Assembly (NCBI GenBank): GCA_036337765.1
Contig: JAYZDP010000140.1
Span: 1 to 22,105, forward strand
DNA: 22,105 nucleotides
Direction: 5' to 3'
Origin: JAYZDP01 sp036337765
Lineage (GTDB): Bacteria > Acidobacteriota > Thermoanaerobaculia > Multivoradales > Multivoraceae
The notes beneath the pieces were generated by a model, which saw only the letters and a list, made by a program, of their open reading frames with translations, made no database searches and was not told where the DNA came from. Positions 15,380-22,105 of the stretch are shown one piece after another (within the stretch, counting starts at the first letter, position 1; every line of letters starts with the position of its first letter). A program made the translations under genes and the position numbers.

Positions 15380-15966
15380 CTACAAAACCGTGCAGGCGTC
15401 CTCGAAGCTCAACCGCGGCAGGCGCTCGAAGACCCCCTCCGGGGCGCCGTAGCCGATGCCACACAGGAAGTTCGATTTCACCGTCGTGCCGGCGAGAAAG
15501 AGCTCGTCGCAAGCCTCGTTGTCGAAGCCCGACATCGGCCCGCAGTCCAACCCAAGGCCGCGCGCGACCAGCATGAAGTAGGCGCCCTGGAGCGTGGCGT
15601 TGCGAAACGCCGTGATCCCCGCGATCTCGGCATTGCCGCGAAAGAAGTCCGCCATCCCCGAGTTGTGAGGGAAGAGCTCGGACAGCTTCTCGAAGAAGGC
15701 ACCGTCGTAGCCGAGGATCGCGACCACAGGCGCGGTGGTGATCTTGGCGCGATTGCCTTCCATCGCCGTGCGGACCAGCTTCTCCTTGGCCTCCGCGCTG
15801 GTCGCGAAGACGATGCGCATCGGGCAACCGTTGCCACTGGTGGGTCCCCACTTGACGATGTCGTAGAGCTCTCGAAGCAGCGGCGCCTCCACCGGTCGGT
15901 CCAGCTGTTCTGGCTACGCGCGTCGCGAAAGAGCACGCCGAAGGCGCCGTCGTCGATGCGGCTCAC
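15380..15966 (-). CDS. RutE/HadB-like nitroreductase-family protein, frameshifted
   Basis: An FMN-dependent nitroreductase-fold protein closest to RutE, a malonic semialdehyde reductase of pyrimidine degradation. The main frame (15380-15892) has LYDIVKWGPTSGNGCPMRIV, ITTAPVVAILGYD, LFPHNSGM, GLGLDCGPMSGFD, KSNFLCGIGYG and LPRLSFEDAC, all in RutE order. The missing N-terminus (SRIDDGAFGVLFRDARSQNSW) is present in another frame just upstream, beginning at GTG 15966, whose GTGA overlaps the GST stop. One base is missing near 15900-15902, where GG would need to be GGG. Corrected, the protein is about 195 residues, normal for the family. If the shift is real, translation from GTG 15892 would give a 170-residue product lacking the first helix. 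There is no rut operon around it, so the substrate is open. Confidence 0.85.
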
Positions 15967-16571
15967 GCCATGGTCCTCTGCCACGCCGCACGCGCTTCGA
16001 GGCGTGCCTGGTAGGCCATCACCCCCGCGTAGCGGTCGTCGAGGATGCCGAGGTGCTTCGCCAACGATGTTGAGTAGCCCATCATGATGTCGGCAACACA
16101 GAATTCGGAGCCGAGCAGGTAATCACGATCCGCAAGGGTGTGCTCCAAGGCGTCCAGACAAGTCCTGGCGCGTTCGGTCGCGTCCTCGACGACCGCGGGA
16201 ATGCGCTCCGCTTCCGGCTTCAGCAGGGTGTGGTGGACGACGTCGCCGAGCGGCCGAGCCAAGGTGGCTTCGGCGAACCAGCTCCACTGCAGGCACAGCG
16301 CGCTGTCGCGCGATCCCGGCTCAGGCACCAGCCGGCCCCCGCCGTGCTTCTCGAGGATGTACTGCACCATCGCCCCCGACTCGAACATAGTGAAATCGCC
16401 GTCGGCCATCGCTGGCACCTTGCCGGTCGGGCTGATCGCGCGCCAACCGGGACTGTTCTTGAACTCGGCGGTGAACTCGACCGGCACCGCCTCATAGGGC
16501 ACACCGAGTTCCTCGCACAGCCAGATGGCGCGAATCGAGCGGGTGCGCGGCACATGGTAGATCTGAAGCAT
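15963..16571 (-). CDS. Glutathione S-transferase family protein
   Basis: A 202-residue cytoplasmic GST. The N-terminal thioredoxin-fold domain opens MLQIYHVPRTRSIRAIWLCE and has the cis-Pro segment PTGKVPAM followed by the glutathione-binding acidic/Ser pair in FESGAMVQYILEKHGG. The C-terminal helical domain includes DYLLGSEFCVADIMMGYS, the typical N-capping box and hydrophobic staple. Members conjugate glutathione to electrophiles, isomerise maleylacetoacetate-like compounds or reduce peroxides; the reaction here is unknown. GGAGGT five bases before ATG 16571 fixes the start. The gene follows the aminotransferase-fold gene by 23 bases and overlaps the nitroreductase by four, so the three form an operon. 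Confidence 0.9.
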   Translation of the reverse strand: MLQIYHVPRTRSIRAIWLCEELGVPYEAVPVEFTAEFKNSPGWRAISPTGKVPAMADGDFTMFESGAMVQYILEKHGGGRLVPEPGSRDSALCLQWSWFAEATLARPLGDVVHHTLLKPEAERIPAVVEDATERARTCLDALEHTLADRDYLLGSEFCVADIMMGYSTSLAKHLGILDDRYAGVMAYQARLEARAAWQRTMA

Positions 16572-16594
16572 CGGAACCTCCTCGTACGGACTGT

Positions 16595-17773
16595 TCAAAG
16601 TTGCTCTACTGCGGCGGCGAGGCGTTCGAAGTCTTCGAGCTCGTTGTAGACCTGAACGCTGAGCCGGGTCCACAGCCGGCCCGCGAGCGCAAAGACGGGC
16701 ACTTCGATCCGATGCTCGAAGAGCAGCTGATCCCGGAGCCGATCGCCGGTCTCCTTGGTGGCCGCGAAGCGCGCCGGCATCTCGACGGCGATCATGAAGG
16801 CGCTCATCGCCTTGGGCGCCACCGCCGCGGTGCCCCAGCGCTCGGTCAGAAGAGCTACCCCACGCCACAGCAGGTCGTGGTTGTAGTCCTGCATCTTCGC
16901 GAAATCGAGCCGGTCGATGAAATCGAGCGCCGCCGGGACCGCCAGGCAACCCGAGGGATCACGCGTACCGATCCAGTCGAACTCGGCCACAAACCCCCTG
17001 TCGAGGTTCCACGACACCACCGTCGGGTGAATGCGCGACTGCAGCTGGGGCGCGACCCAGAGCAGCGCACAGCTACGCGGCGCCATGGCCCACTTGTGAA
17101 GGTTGCCGACGTAGGCGTCGGCGCCATAGGAGGGCACGTCCAGCTCCAGCTGACCGGGGGCATGAGCGGCATCGACCAGCGCTAGCGCGCCACGCTCGTG
17201 GCACAGCTCGACGAGCTCGACGAGTGGCAGCACCACCCCGGTCTCGGACTCGATGTGGTCGATGATGGCGAGCGTGGGACGCGATGGCAACGCCTCGGCG
17301 ACCGCATCGACGACCTGTTCGGGAGATTCGACCGGACATGGCAGGCGGGCGACAACGAGCCCGGCTCCCGAGCGACGACACGCGTAGCGCACGGCCTCGC
17401 GCACACCGCCGTAGGTGGTCTCGGTGATCACCACAACGTCGTCCGCTCCGAGCTCGAGAGACTGGAGAACTGCGTTGACCCCGGTCGTTGCGTTGTCGAC
17501 GAAGGCTACGTCGTCTGGCAGCGCCCGATACAGCGCCGCAGCTGAAGCGGCGGCGCCGCGGATGCGACCGCCCGGCCGTCCCTCTCGCGGGGCGCCTGAC
17601 AGGGGGGTCACCTCGCGCAGAAGCCGCTCCGACGGGTGAGCCTCGATCTCGAGCCGGATCGCCGTCTGAGCGTCCAACACCACCGTCGGCACGACGCCGA
17701 CCGTGCCATGGTTCAGGTACACGGCATCCGGATCGAGAAGCCACTCGGAACGGATCGCGCGGCCGAAGGTCAT
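16595..17773 (-). CDS. Class V aminotransferase-fold PLP enzyme, isopenicillin-N-epimerase-like
   Basis: A 392-residue cytoplasmic pyridoxal-phosphate enzyme. YLNHGTVGVVPT (19-30) is the usual N-terminal substrate loop of CefD-like epimerases. FVDNATTGVNAVL (91-103) binds the phosphate, LVDAAHAPGQL carries D201 and H204 facing the cofactor ring, and GNLHKW places the Schiff-base Lys at 227. Relatives include isopenicillin-N epimerase, cysteine desulfurases and ergothioneine-type lyases. No beta-lactam genes are nearby, so the epimerase name indicates family only. ATG 17773 starts the three-gene minus-strand operon; no strong ribosome binding site is visible. It is divergent from mqnB over an 80-base gap. 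Confidence 0.88.
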   Translation of the reverse strand: MTFGRAIRSEWLLDPDAVYLNHGTVGVVPTVVLDAQTAIRLEIEAHPSERLLREVTPLSGAPREGRPGGRIRGAAASAAALYRALPDDVAFVDNATTGVNAVLQSLELGADDVVVITETTYGGVREAVRYACRRSGAGLVVARLPCPVESPEQVVDAVAEALPSRPTLAIIDHIESETGVVLPLVELVELCHERGALALVDAAHAPGQLELDVPSYGADAYVGNLHKWAMAPRSCALLWVAPQLQSRIHPTVVSWNLDRGFVAEFDWIGTRDPSGCLAVPAALDFIDRLDFAKMQDYNHDLLWRGVALLTERWGTAAVAPKAMSAFMIAVEMPARFAATKETGDRLRDQLLFEHRIEVPVFALAGRLWTRLSVQVYNELEDFERLAAAVEQL

Positions 17774-17839
17774 GGCCGCAGATCATGCCAGAGTCGAGTC
17801 GCCCCGTGCGGCTGGACGTGTGCTCCTGCGCCAGACCGC

Positions 17840-17845
17840 TATGCT
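17840..17845 (+). promoter_or_regulatory. Candidate -10 element of the mqnB operon
   Basis: TATGCT lies eight bases before the GTG start at 17854, again with no ribosome binding site. This would give a leaderless or nearly leaderless message. Confidence 0.3.
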
Positions 17846-17853
17846 TCGCCCCC

Positions 17854-18483
17854 GTGACTCTGGTCGTTTGCGTCGCCACCAAGCTCGAAGCGGCTGGGCT
17901 GCCTGATACGGGCAGCATCGCCGGCACCTCCTTTCGGGTCGTGCGCACCGGGGTCGGACCGGTCAACGCTGCTCTGGGCTTGGCGCGCACCCTCGTCTCG
18001 TCCCCAGCCGAGGAGGTGCGGATCGTGTCTCTCGGTGTATGTGGGGCGTATCCCGGTTCCGGAATCGCCGTCGGCAGCGTCGTCACCGCCTCGAGCGAGT
18101 GCTATGGCGATCTCGGAGCCGACTCTCCCGGTGGGTTTCTCGACATGGAGTCGCTGGGCTTCCCAGTGGTGGGAGAGCATTTCAACAGCCTGCCGGTAGA
18201 CCTCTTCCCCACCCAGGAGCGGGTCCCCTTCGTCACGCGTTCGACATGTACCGGAACCGATCGGGCCGCCCGCGAGATCGCGGCTCGAACCGGAGGCGCG
18301 GTCGAGTCGATGGAGGGAGCCGCCATCGTGCACACCGCCGTGGCGCATGGACTGTCGGTTGGCGAGGTGCGCGGCGTCTCGAACCCAGTCGGAGACCGGG
18401 ACCGTTCCAAGTGGCGTCTGCACGAGGCCGCCGATGCCGCGGCCCGAGCGCTGGAGAATTGGATCGAGGAGCTCGGATGCTGA
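17854..18483 (+). CDS. mqnB: Futalosine hydrolase MqnB
   Basis: A 209-residue cytoplasmic nucleosidase of the MTA/SAH nucleosidase fold. It cleaves hypoxanthine from futalosine in the menaquinone pathway that starts from chorismate via MqnA. RTGVGPVNAALGLA (31-44) is the phosphorylase-type glycine loop. LGVCGAYPGSGIAVGSVV followed by ECYGDLGA (60-89) is diagnostic of futalosine hydrolase. ESMEGAAIVHTA (151-162) carries the ribose-binding Glu, and GVSNPVGDRDRSKW holds the catalytic acid region. It starts at GTG 17854; an ATG at 17841 is out of frame. It overlaps mqnD by seven bases, and this pairing supports the assignment of both. Confidence 0.92.
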   Translation: MTLVVCVATKLEAAGLPDTGSIAGTSFRVVRTGVGPVNAALGLARTLVSSPAEEVRIVSLGVCGAYPGSGIAVGSVVTASSECYGDLGADSPGGFLDMESLGFPVVGEHFNSLPVDLFPTQERVPFVTRSTCTGTDRAAREIAARTGGAVESMEGAAIVHTAVAHGLSVGEVRGVSNPVGDRDRSKWRLHEAADAAARALENWIEELGC

Positions 18484-19250
18484 CGCTCGGAATCTCGCCC
18501 TGCCCCAACGACACGTTCGCCTTCCACCACCTGATCCACTCGATCGGCGACTACGACCTCACCCTCGACGATGTCGAGGCGCTGAACAAGGGCGACCTGC
18601 AGGTGACCAAGATCTCGGTCGCGGGCTACGGCCACATGCGTGACGACTACGCCCTGCTGCGCGCCGGCGGGGCGGCCGGCTTCGGAGTCGGGCCGCTGCT
18701 CGTGGCTGCCAGCGACCGACCGGCCGGAGGACGGATCGCGATTCCGGGCGAGCGCACGACCGCGGCGCTGCTGCTGCGACTGCTCGGCGGCTTCGACACG
18801 GTGGAGCTGCGCTTCGACCTCATCGAAGACGCCGTGCTAGCGGGCGAGGTCGATTGCGGTGTCCTGATCCACGAGGGCCGGTTCACCTACGCTGAGAAGG
18901 GCCTGTTCAAGCTCGCCGACCTCGGCGAGATCTGGGAGCAGCGCATGCACGCTCCAATTCCTCTGGGAGCTATCGCCATCCGTCGTGAGCTGGGGGCGCA
19001 GACCGCGCGCCGGGTCGATGCCGAGATCCGTAGGAGCGTCGAGCACGCGATGGCCAACCCCACCGACAGCGCAGCGTTCGTGCGCGAGCACGCGCAGGAG
19101 ATGGACCCGGCGGTGATGAAGAGTCACATCGACCTCTACGTCAACGACTACACCCTCGAGCTCGACGAGGGCGCAGTCACGAAGCTGCTCGAGGTCGGCC
19201 AGGATCAGGGCCTGTTCCCACCGTCCGATCTCGCCGTGTTCGCCTACTGA
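18477..19250 (+). CDS. mqnD: 1,4-dihydroxy-6-naphthoate synthase MqnD
   Basis: A 257-residue cytoplasmic enzyme with a periplasmic-binding-protein-like fold. It converts cyclic dehypoxanthinyl futalosine to 1,4-dihydroxy-6-naphthoate, the last dedicated ring-forming step of the futalosine route. The N-terminus LGISPCPNDTFAFHHLIH is diagnostic. KISVAGYGHMRDDYALLRAG and GVLIHEGRFTYAEKGLFKLADLG match the substrate-binding segments, and PIPLGAIAIRREL is also typical. The length is slightly short but normal for the family. The start ATG lies inside the end of mqnB, which indicates translational coupling. The following nitroreductase starts on the last base of its stop codon (TGATG). Confidence 0.94.
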   Translation: MLTLGISPCPNDTFAFHHLIHSIGDYDLTLDDVEALNKGDLQVTKISVAGYGHMRDDYALLRAGGAAGFGVGPLLVAASDRPAGGRIAIPGERTTAALLLRLLGGFDTVELRFDLIEDAVLAGEVDCGVLIHEGRFTYAEKGLFKLADLGEIWEQRMHAPIPLGAIAIRRELGAQTARRVDAEIRRSVEHAMANPTDSAAFVREHAQEMDPAVMKSHIDLYVNDYTLELDEGAVTKLLEVGQDQGLFPPSDLAVFAY

Positions 19251-19909
19251 TGCCCATCGACGACCAACTCAGCGTCGACGAGGCTCTCTCCACCACCCGA
19301 TCCGTCCGCCGACGCATCGACTTCGACCGACCAGTCGAGCCCGAGGTACTGGAGGCCTGCATCGACGTCGCCACCCAGGCGCCGACCGGCGCGGGCGCCG
19401 AGCGCTGGCGGTTCGTGATCGTCACCGACGCGGAGAAGAAGCTCGCGCTGGCCGAGATCTATCGCCGCGCGCTCGGGCACTTCCGGCACGTGCGCGAGGA
19501 GGAGGCGCTCCGAACCGGAGCCGAGCCACCCGAGGTCAAGGCCACTCACATGGCGCTGGCCGACCGCATGCACGAGATGCCGGCCCTGGTAGTGGCCTGC
19601 ATCGAAGGCCGCCCGACGGAGACCGTCGCTCAGCAGGTCGCCTTCTACGGCTCGATCCTGCCTGCCGCCTGGTCGTTCATGGTCGCGCTTCGGGCTCGTG
19701 GCCTGGGCTCCACGTGGACGACTCTTCACCTTCTAGACGAGAAGGAGGCGGCTGCGATTCTGAGCATTCCGAGCGACGTCACCCAGACGGTCCTGATCCC
19801 AGTCGGCTACACACGCAACGCCGTCCTGAGAACTGCGGAGCGCAGTCCTGCCCGCGAGGTCACCTTCTGGAACGAGTGGGGCAGCCACGCCGCAGATGAT
19901 CCCGTCTGA
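19250..19909 (+). CDS. Nitroreductase-family protein
   Basis: A 219-residue FMN-dependent oxidoreductase of the nitroreductase fold. STTRSVRRRIDFDRPVEPEV (14-33) is the classical N-terminal FMN phosphate-binding Arg cluster. ATQAPTGAGAERWRFVIVTD (41-60) is the first FMN ring contact. SILPAAWSFMVALRARGLGSTW is the central helix and glycine turn, and VLIPVGYTR the C-terminal strand. The physiological substrate is unknown. The TGATG overlap with mqnD makes it the third gene of this operon, but I know of no nitroreductase step in the futalosine pathway, so the link may be only shared expression. It differs clearly from the RutE-like protein at 15380. Confidence 0.9.
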   Translation: MPIDDQLSVDEALSTTRSVRRRIDFDRPVEPEVLEACIDVATQAPTGAGAERWRFVIVTDAEKKLALAEIYRRALGHFRHVREEEALRTGAEPPEVKATHMALADRMHEMPALVVACIEGRPTETVAQQVAFYGSILPAAWSFMVALRARGLGSTWTTLHLLDEKEAAAILSIPSDVTQTVLIPVGYTRNAVLRTAERSPAREVTFWNEWGSHAADDPV

Positions 19910-19919
19910 CTGGCTCGCC

Positions 19920-20789
19920 TCAGACGTCGGCGTACTCTTCGATCGTGGCGCGCCAGTCGAGCGCCTCTTTCGGCCCAGCGATCGCCGTCGGCAGGCCGGC
20001 CATTGGAGTCACAGGCACGAGCACCCGTTTCACTCCCAGTGCCGCAAGACGAGGCAGATCCTCGAGGTCGTCAGGCATCGACATCGTGATCTCCACCGCA
20101 TCCGGGTCGCGGCCCGCCGCGTCGGCCGCGGTACGCATCACCTCGACCAGCTCCTCCGATAGTCCTCGCGCGGGAAAGAAGCCGTCGCCGAGTCGCCCAG
20201 CACGACGTGCCGCGGGCCGCGAGTGACCGCCGACGACGATCGGCACGCGACCGCCGGGAGGCTGTGGCTGACAGTGGGCACCGGCGAAGCTCACCCACTC
20301 GCCGGCGAAGGTCGGTTTCTTCGAGCTCCAGAGCTCGCGCAACGCTGCGATGTACTCGTCTGTGCGCGGGCCACGGTCGGGAAACGACGAGCCAAGGGCG
20401 TCGAACTCCTCCTCCAGCCAACCCACCCCGATGCCGAGGATCACTCTTCCACCCGTCATGAAGTCGAGCGAGGCAACCTGCTTGGCCGTGATCACCGGAT
20501 TGTGCTGAGGCAGGATGAGAATGCCAGTGGCGAGCCGGATCCGACTCGTCGCAGCACCGACATAGGCCATCCAGATCAGCGGATCGGGGATCGGAATGTC
20601 GTTGACACCGCCCGCCATCTTGCCGTCGGGCGAGTACGGATACGCTGATAGATAGCCCTCCGGGACAACGGTGTGCTCCACCGTCCAGGCAGACTCGAAG
20701 CCCGCCTCCTCGCCGGCCTGTACCAGCTCGACCGCCCGGGCCGGATTCACGTATCGGCCGGTATTGCAGTAGCGCAGTCCGAACTTCAT
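19920..20789 (-). CDS. LLM-class (luciferase-like) flavin or F420-dependent oxidoreductase
   Basis: A 289-residue TIM-barrel oxidoreductase of the bacterial luciferase-like class. AVELVQAGEEAGFESAWTVE (19-38), RIRLATGILILPQHNPVITA, SLDFMTGGRVILGIGVGW and VPIVVGGHSRPAARRAGRLG are the standard segments. The sequence is nearest to members annotated as F420-dependent in actinobacteria, but cofactor use (F420 or FMN) cannot be decided here and no F420 synthesis gene is in the window. GGGGGAGACGGT before ATG 20789 gives a good ribosome binding site. It is the last gene of the thioredoxin/tetR unit, 11 bases after tetR, and a likely target of that regulator. Confidence 0.9.
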   Translation of the reverse strand: MKFGLRYCNTGRYVNPARAVELVQAGEEAGFESAWTVEHTVVPEGYLSAYPYSPDGKMAGGVNDIPIPDPLIWMAYVGAATSRIRLATGILILPQHNPVITAKQVASLDFMTGGRVILGIGVGWLEEEFDALGSSFPDRGPRTDEYIAALRELWSSKKPTFAGEWVSFAGAHCQPQPPGGRVPIVVGGHSRPAARRAGRLGDGFFPARGLSEELVEVMRTAADAAGRDPDAVEITMSMPDDLEDLPRLAALGVKRVLVPVTPMAGLPTAIAGPKEALDWRATIEEYADV

Positions 20790-20800
20790 ACCGTCTCCCC

Positions 20801-21403
20801 CTAGTCTCCGCTATTCGATCTGTCGGTACGGGATCGTAGCGCGTCGCGCAGAAGACGTCTGAGTGCCCCGCGAGCCGAGTCGAGGACGGCTGGATCGCCC
20901 AGCCCCTGAGCCAGCGCGGCTGCGCCCTGGATCCCGGACACGACCCGGATTGTCAGCTCCAGCTGGGCCTCCTCGTCCTGAAGCCCGCCCAGCTGTGCGG
21001 CGATCCAATCCAGCTGGAGCTCGAAGAGGCGCCGGGCCCCCACCTCGCCGTCGCCCCTCTCCATCTCACCCACCAGAGAGCCCAAGGGACAACCGAAGGC
21101 ACTGATCGACCCACTCTCGTCGGTCATGCGGTCGACAAAGGACTCGAGCCGAGAGATGGGCGAGTGTTCGACCCGACACTCTTCGATGACCGCTTCGAGA
21201 TCGGTCAAGTGAGCGCCAACCACAGCCGCGGCCAGGGCGCCTTTGGTGCGGAAGTAGTAGTAGACGTTGTCCAGCGGAACGTCGGCATGCTCCGCGACCA
21301 TGGCTAGGCTGGTACAGGCGTATCCGCGCCGGTGGAAGAGCTCGCGGGCGGCCGAGATCAGCCGCCCGCGCTTGTGTCTGCGAGGCGGAGCGCCTCCCTT
21401 CAT
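20801..21403 (-). CDS. TetR-family transcriptional regulator
   Basis: A 200-residue repressor-type regulator. The N-terminal helix-turn-helix spans about residues 13-58: GRLISAARELFHRRGYACTS, then LAMVAEHADVPLDNVYYYF and RTKGAL, a typical TetR DNA-binding domain. The C-terminal domain has the AFGCPLGSLVGEM segment common in TetR proteins of the AcuR/YxaF-like group, which regulate small reactive compounds. It starts at ATG 21403, sharing ATGA with the thioredoxin stop, so the two are coupled. The palindrome at 21758-21779 in front of the thioredoxin gene is the obvious candidate operator, implying autoregulation of the three-gene unit. Confidence 0.92.
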   Translation of the reverse strand: MKGGAPPRRHKRGRLISAARELFHRRGYACTSLAMVAEHADVPLDNVYYYFRTKGALAAAVVGAHLTDLEAVIEECRVEHSPISRLESFVDRMTDESGSISAFGCPLGSLVGEMERGDGEVGARRLFELQLDWIAAQLGGLQDEEAQLELTIRVVSGIQGAAALAQGLGDPAVLDSARGALRRLLRDALRSRTDRSNSGD

Positions 21404-21741
21404 GCGGCCTCCGCCACCTCCAAGAGCCTCTTCTCGATCACGGCGCGGGGTAGCACGCCAACGAGCCGATCGACCTGCTGGCCGTCGCGGAACCGGATCA
21501 GTGCCGGAATCGACTGCACGCCGAACCTTCTCGCGAGCTCGGGCTCCGCGTCGACGTCGACCTTAGCGATGCGGACTCGCCCCTCGAGGTCGCGCCTGAG
21601 ATCCTCGAGTGTAGGAGCGAGAGCGCTGCACGGTCCGCACCAGTCGGCGTAGAAATCGACTAGGACCGGCAGATCGCTGCCCAGTACGAGGTCATCGAAA
21701 TTGTCGGAAGTGACTCGAAACAGGCCGATGGAAGTGGACAT
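21400..21741 (-). CDS. Thioredoxin
   Basis: A 113-residue cytoplasmic thioredoxin with the active site W34-C35-G36-P37-C38 and the cis-Pro in VQSIPALIRFRDG. The fold is complete: LVDFYADWCGPCSALAPTLE, RIAKVDVDAEPELARRFGV and the final helix. The start at ATG 21741 is chosen because GGGAG lies eight bases upstream; in-frame ATG 21756 and GTG 21777 would add 5-12 residues running through the operator. It is the first gene of the thioredoxin/tetR/LLM unit. Control of a thioredoxin by a linked TetR repressor is unusual and suggests induction by a specific electrophile or oxidant. Confidence 0.93.
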   Translation of the reverse strand: MSTSIGLFRVTSDNFDDLVLGSDLPVLVDFYADWCGPCSALAPTLEDLRRDLEGRVRIAKVDVDAEPELARRFGVQSIPALIRFRDGQQVDRLVGVLPRAVIEKRLLEVAEAA

Positions 21742-21757
21742 GACTTGAACTCCCATG

Positions 21758-21779
21758 AAGTAAGTTAACGAACTCACTT
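21758..21779. promoter_or_regulatory. Palindromic candidate TetR operator
   Basis: Arms AAGTAAGTT and AACTCACTT pair at eight of nine positions around the spacer AACG. The site lies 16-37 bases before the thioredoxin start, in the promoter region of an operon that includes a tetR gene, as expected for autoregulation. Confidence 0.6.
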
Positions 21780-21819
21780 GATACGCAAGACAACTCGATC
21801 GGGTTTCAGACGTGGGCCG

Positions 21820-22105
21820 CTACAGATCGATTCGGCGGATCCGAGTCGGGCCGAGTGTTCGACCTTCGCTCGAATGGTCCGCGACATCGTGGAGTACCAG
21901 CGATCTGCCGTCGGCCGAAACCGCGATGTCGTTCGGATAGCTAAAGGAGGCTGACAGCCGGTCGCCGTCCTGGCCGCCCTTCTCTCCCGAGCCCGCAAAG
22001 AGCTCGACCTCCCCGTCGAGGCTCACCCGATACACCTGGTGAGCGGAACGTGCCACGACATAGAGGCCTTCGCCGTGAAAAACAAGGTGGCCGTTGTTGT
22101 TCCCA
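21820..22105 (-). CDS. C-terminus of an NHL/SMP-30-type beta-propeller protein (partial)
   Basis: The last 94 or so codons of a gene that enters from the right edge; the start lies outside the window. The reading is NNNGHLVFHGEGLYVVARSA followed by QVYRVSLDGEVELFAGSGE, then YPNDIAVSADGRSLVLHDVA. These are two blades of an NHL-like or gluconolactonase/SMP-30-like propeller. Such proteins are binding scaffolds or lactonases, often exported; the N-terminus needed to decide is missing. It ends 78 bases before the thioredoxin start on the same strand, and the operator lies between them, so the two are probably separate units. Confidence 0.75.
   Translation of the reverse strand, partial: GNNNGHLVFHGEGLYVVARSAHQVYRVSLDGEVELFAGSGEKGGQDGDRLSASFSYPNDIAVSADGRSLVLHDVADHSSEGRTLGPTRIRRIDL

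Noticed and set aside
16572..16949. N-terminal extension of the GST frame
   Set aside because: It is an out-of-frame shadow of the aminotransferase-fold gene. GGAGGT and the conserved MLQIYH start place the GST start at 16571.
16595..17773. Selenocysteine lyase or a selenium-metabolism role for the class V aminotransferase-fold gene near the selenoprotein
   Set aside because: The N-terminal NHGTVGVVP loop and overall motifs fit isopenicillin-N-epimerase-like enzymes, and proximity alone does not support selenium metabolism.

Overview
This is a gene-dense, GC-rich bacterial chromosome segment with no phage, insertion sequence, CRISPR array, tRNA or rRNA that I can see. The gene content points to an uncultured bacterium of the Acidobacteriota or a neighbouring phylum. 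Pointers are a PadR regulator next to a remnant of an orphan ABC-permease N-terminus, a secreted 'GQPDLQGIW' protein, DUF3604 and sulfatase lipoproteins, a cytochrome c/copper-monooxygenase fusion, and futalosine-pathway menaquinone genes. The lineage is inference only. At least three coding frames break by one base (near 230, 7150 and 15900), which fits a draft assembly with indel errors, although the PadR locus looks truly decayed.

Layout, left to right. Positions 1-1380 (minus): a frameshifted partial membrane protein preceded by a secreted protein of unknown function. 1450-3990 (plus): a GH43-like secreted beta-propeller, a VOC/methylmalonyl-CoA-epimerase-like protein and an Ldh2-type dehydrogenase. 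3940-7002 (minus): an 801-residue SLC13-type permease with four RCK_C domains, and a GNAT acetyltransferase. 7003-7550: an eroded PadR/permease locus. 7625-10040 (plus): an exported cytochrome c/copper-monooxygenase-like protein and its exported partner. 10030-14276 (minus): an operon of sulfatase lipoprotein, PIG-L deacetylase and DUF3604 lipoprotein. 14324-15376 (plus): an AhpD-like protein read through an in-frame UGA. 15380-17773 (minus): a class V aminotransferase-fold protein, a glutathione S-transferase and a RutE-like nitroreductase. 17854-19909 (plus): mqnB, mqnD and a nitroreductase. 19920-21741 (minus): thioredoxin, TetR and LLM oxidoreductase behind a palindromic operator. 21820-22105 (minus): the C-terminus of an NHL-type propeller.

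The main discovery is the selenoprotein gene at 14324-15376. A standard annotation would split it into two hypothetical proteins at the TGA of 14996-14998. Read as selenocysteine, that codon gives C222-x-x-U225-x-x-x-H229 with E210 twelve residues before C222. This is exactly the Glu/Cys/Cys/His spacing of the AhpD active site, with Sec at the peroxidatic position. Sixteen bases after the UGA lies a perfect 8-bp hairpin with a five-base loop carrying G at its second position, the expected form and place of a bacterial SECIS element.

Much of the rest concerns redox chemistry and processing of extracellular organic matter: thioredoxin, GST, two nitroreductases, a flavin-type LLM oxidoreductase, a peroxidase-like selenoprotein, a copper/heme enzyme, and secreted sulfatase, deacetylase and glycosidase-like proteins. 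The menaquinone genes mqnB and mqnD indicate quinone synthesis by the futalosine route.
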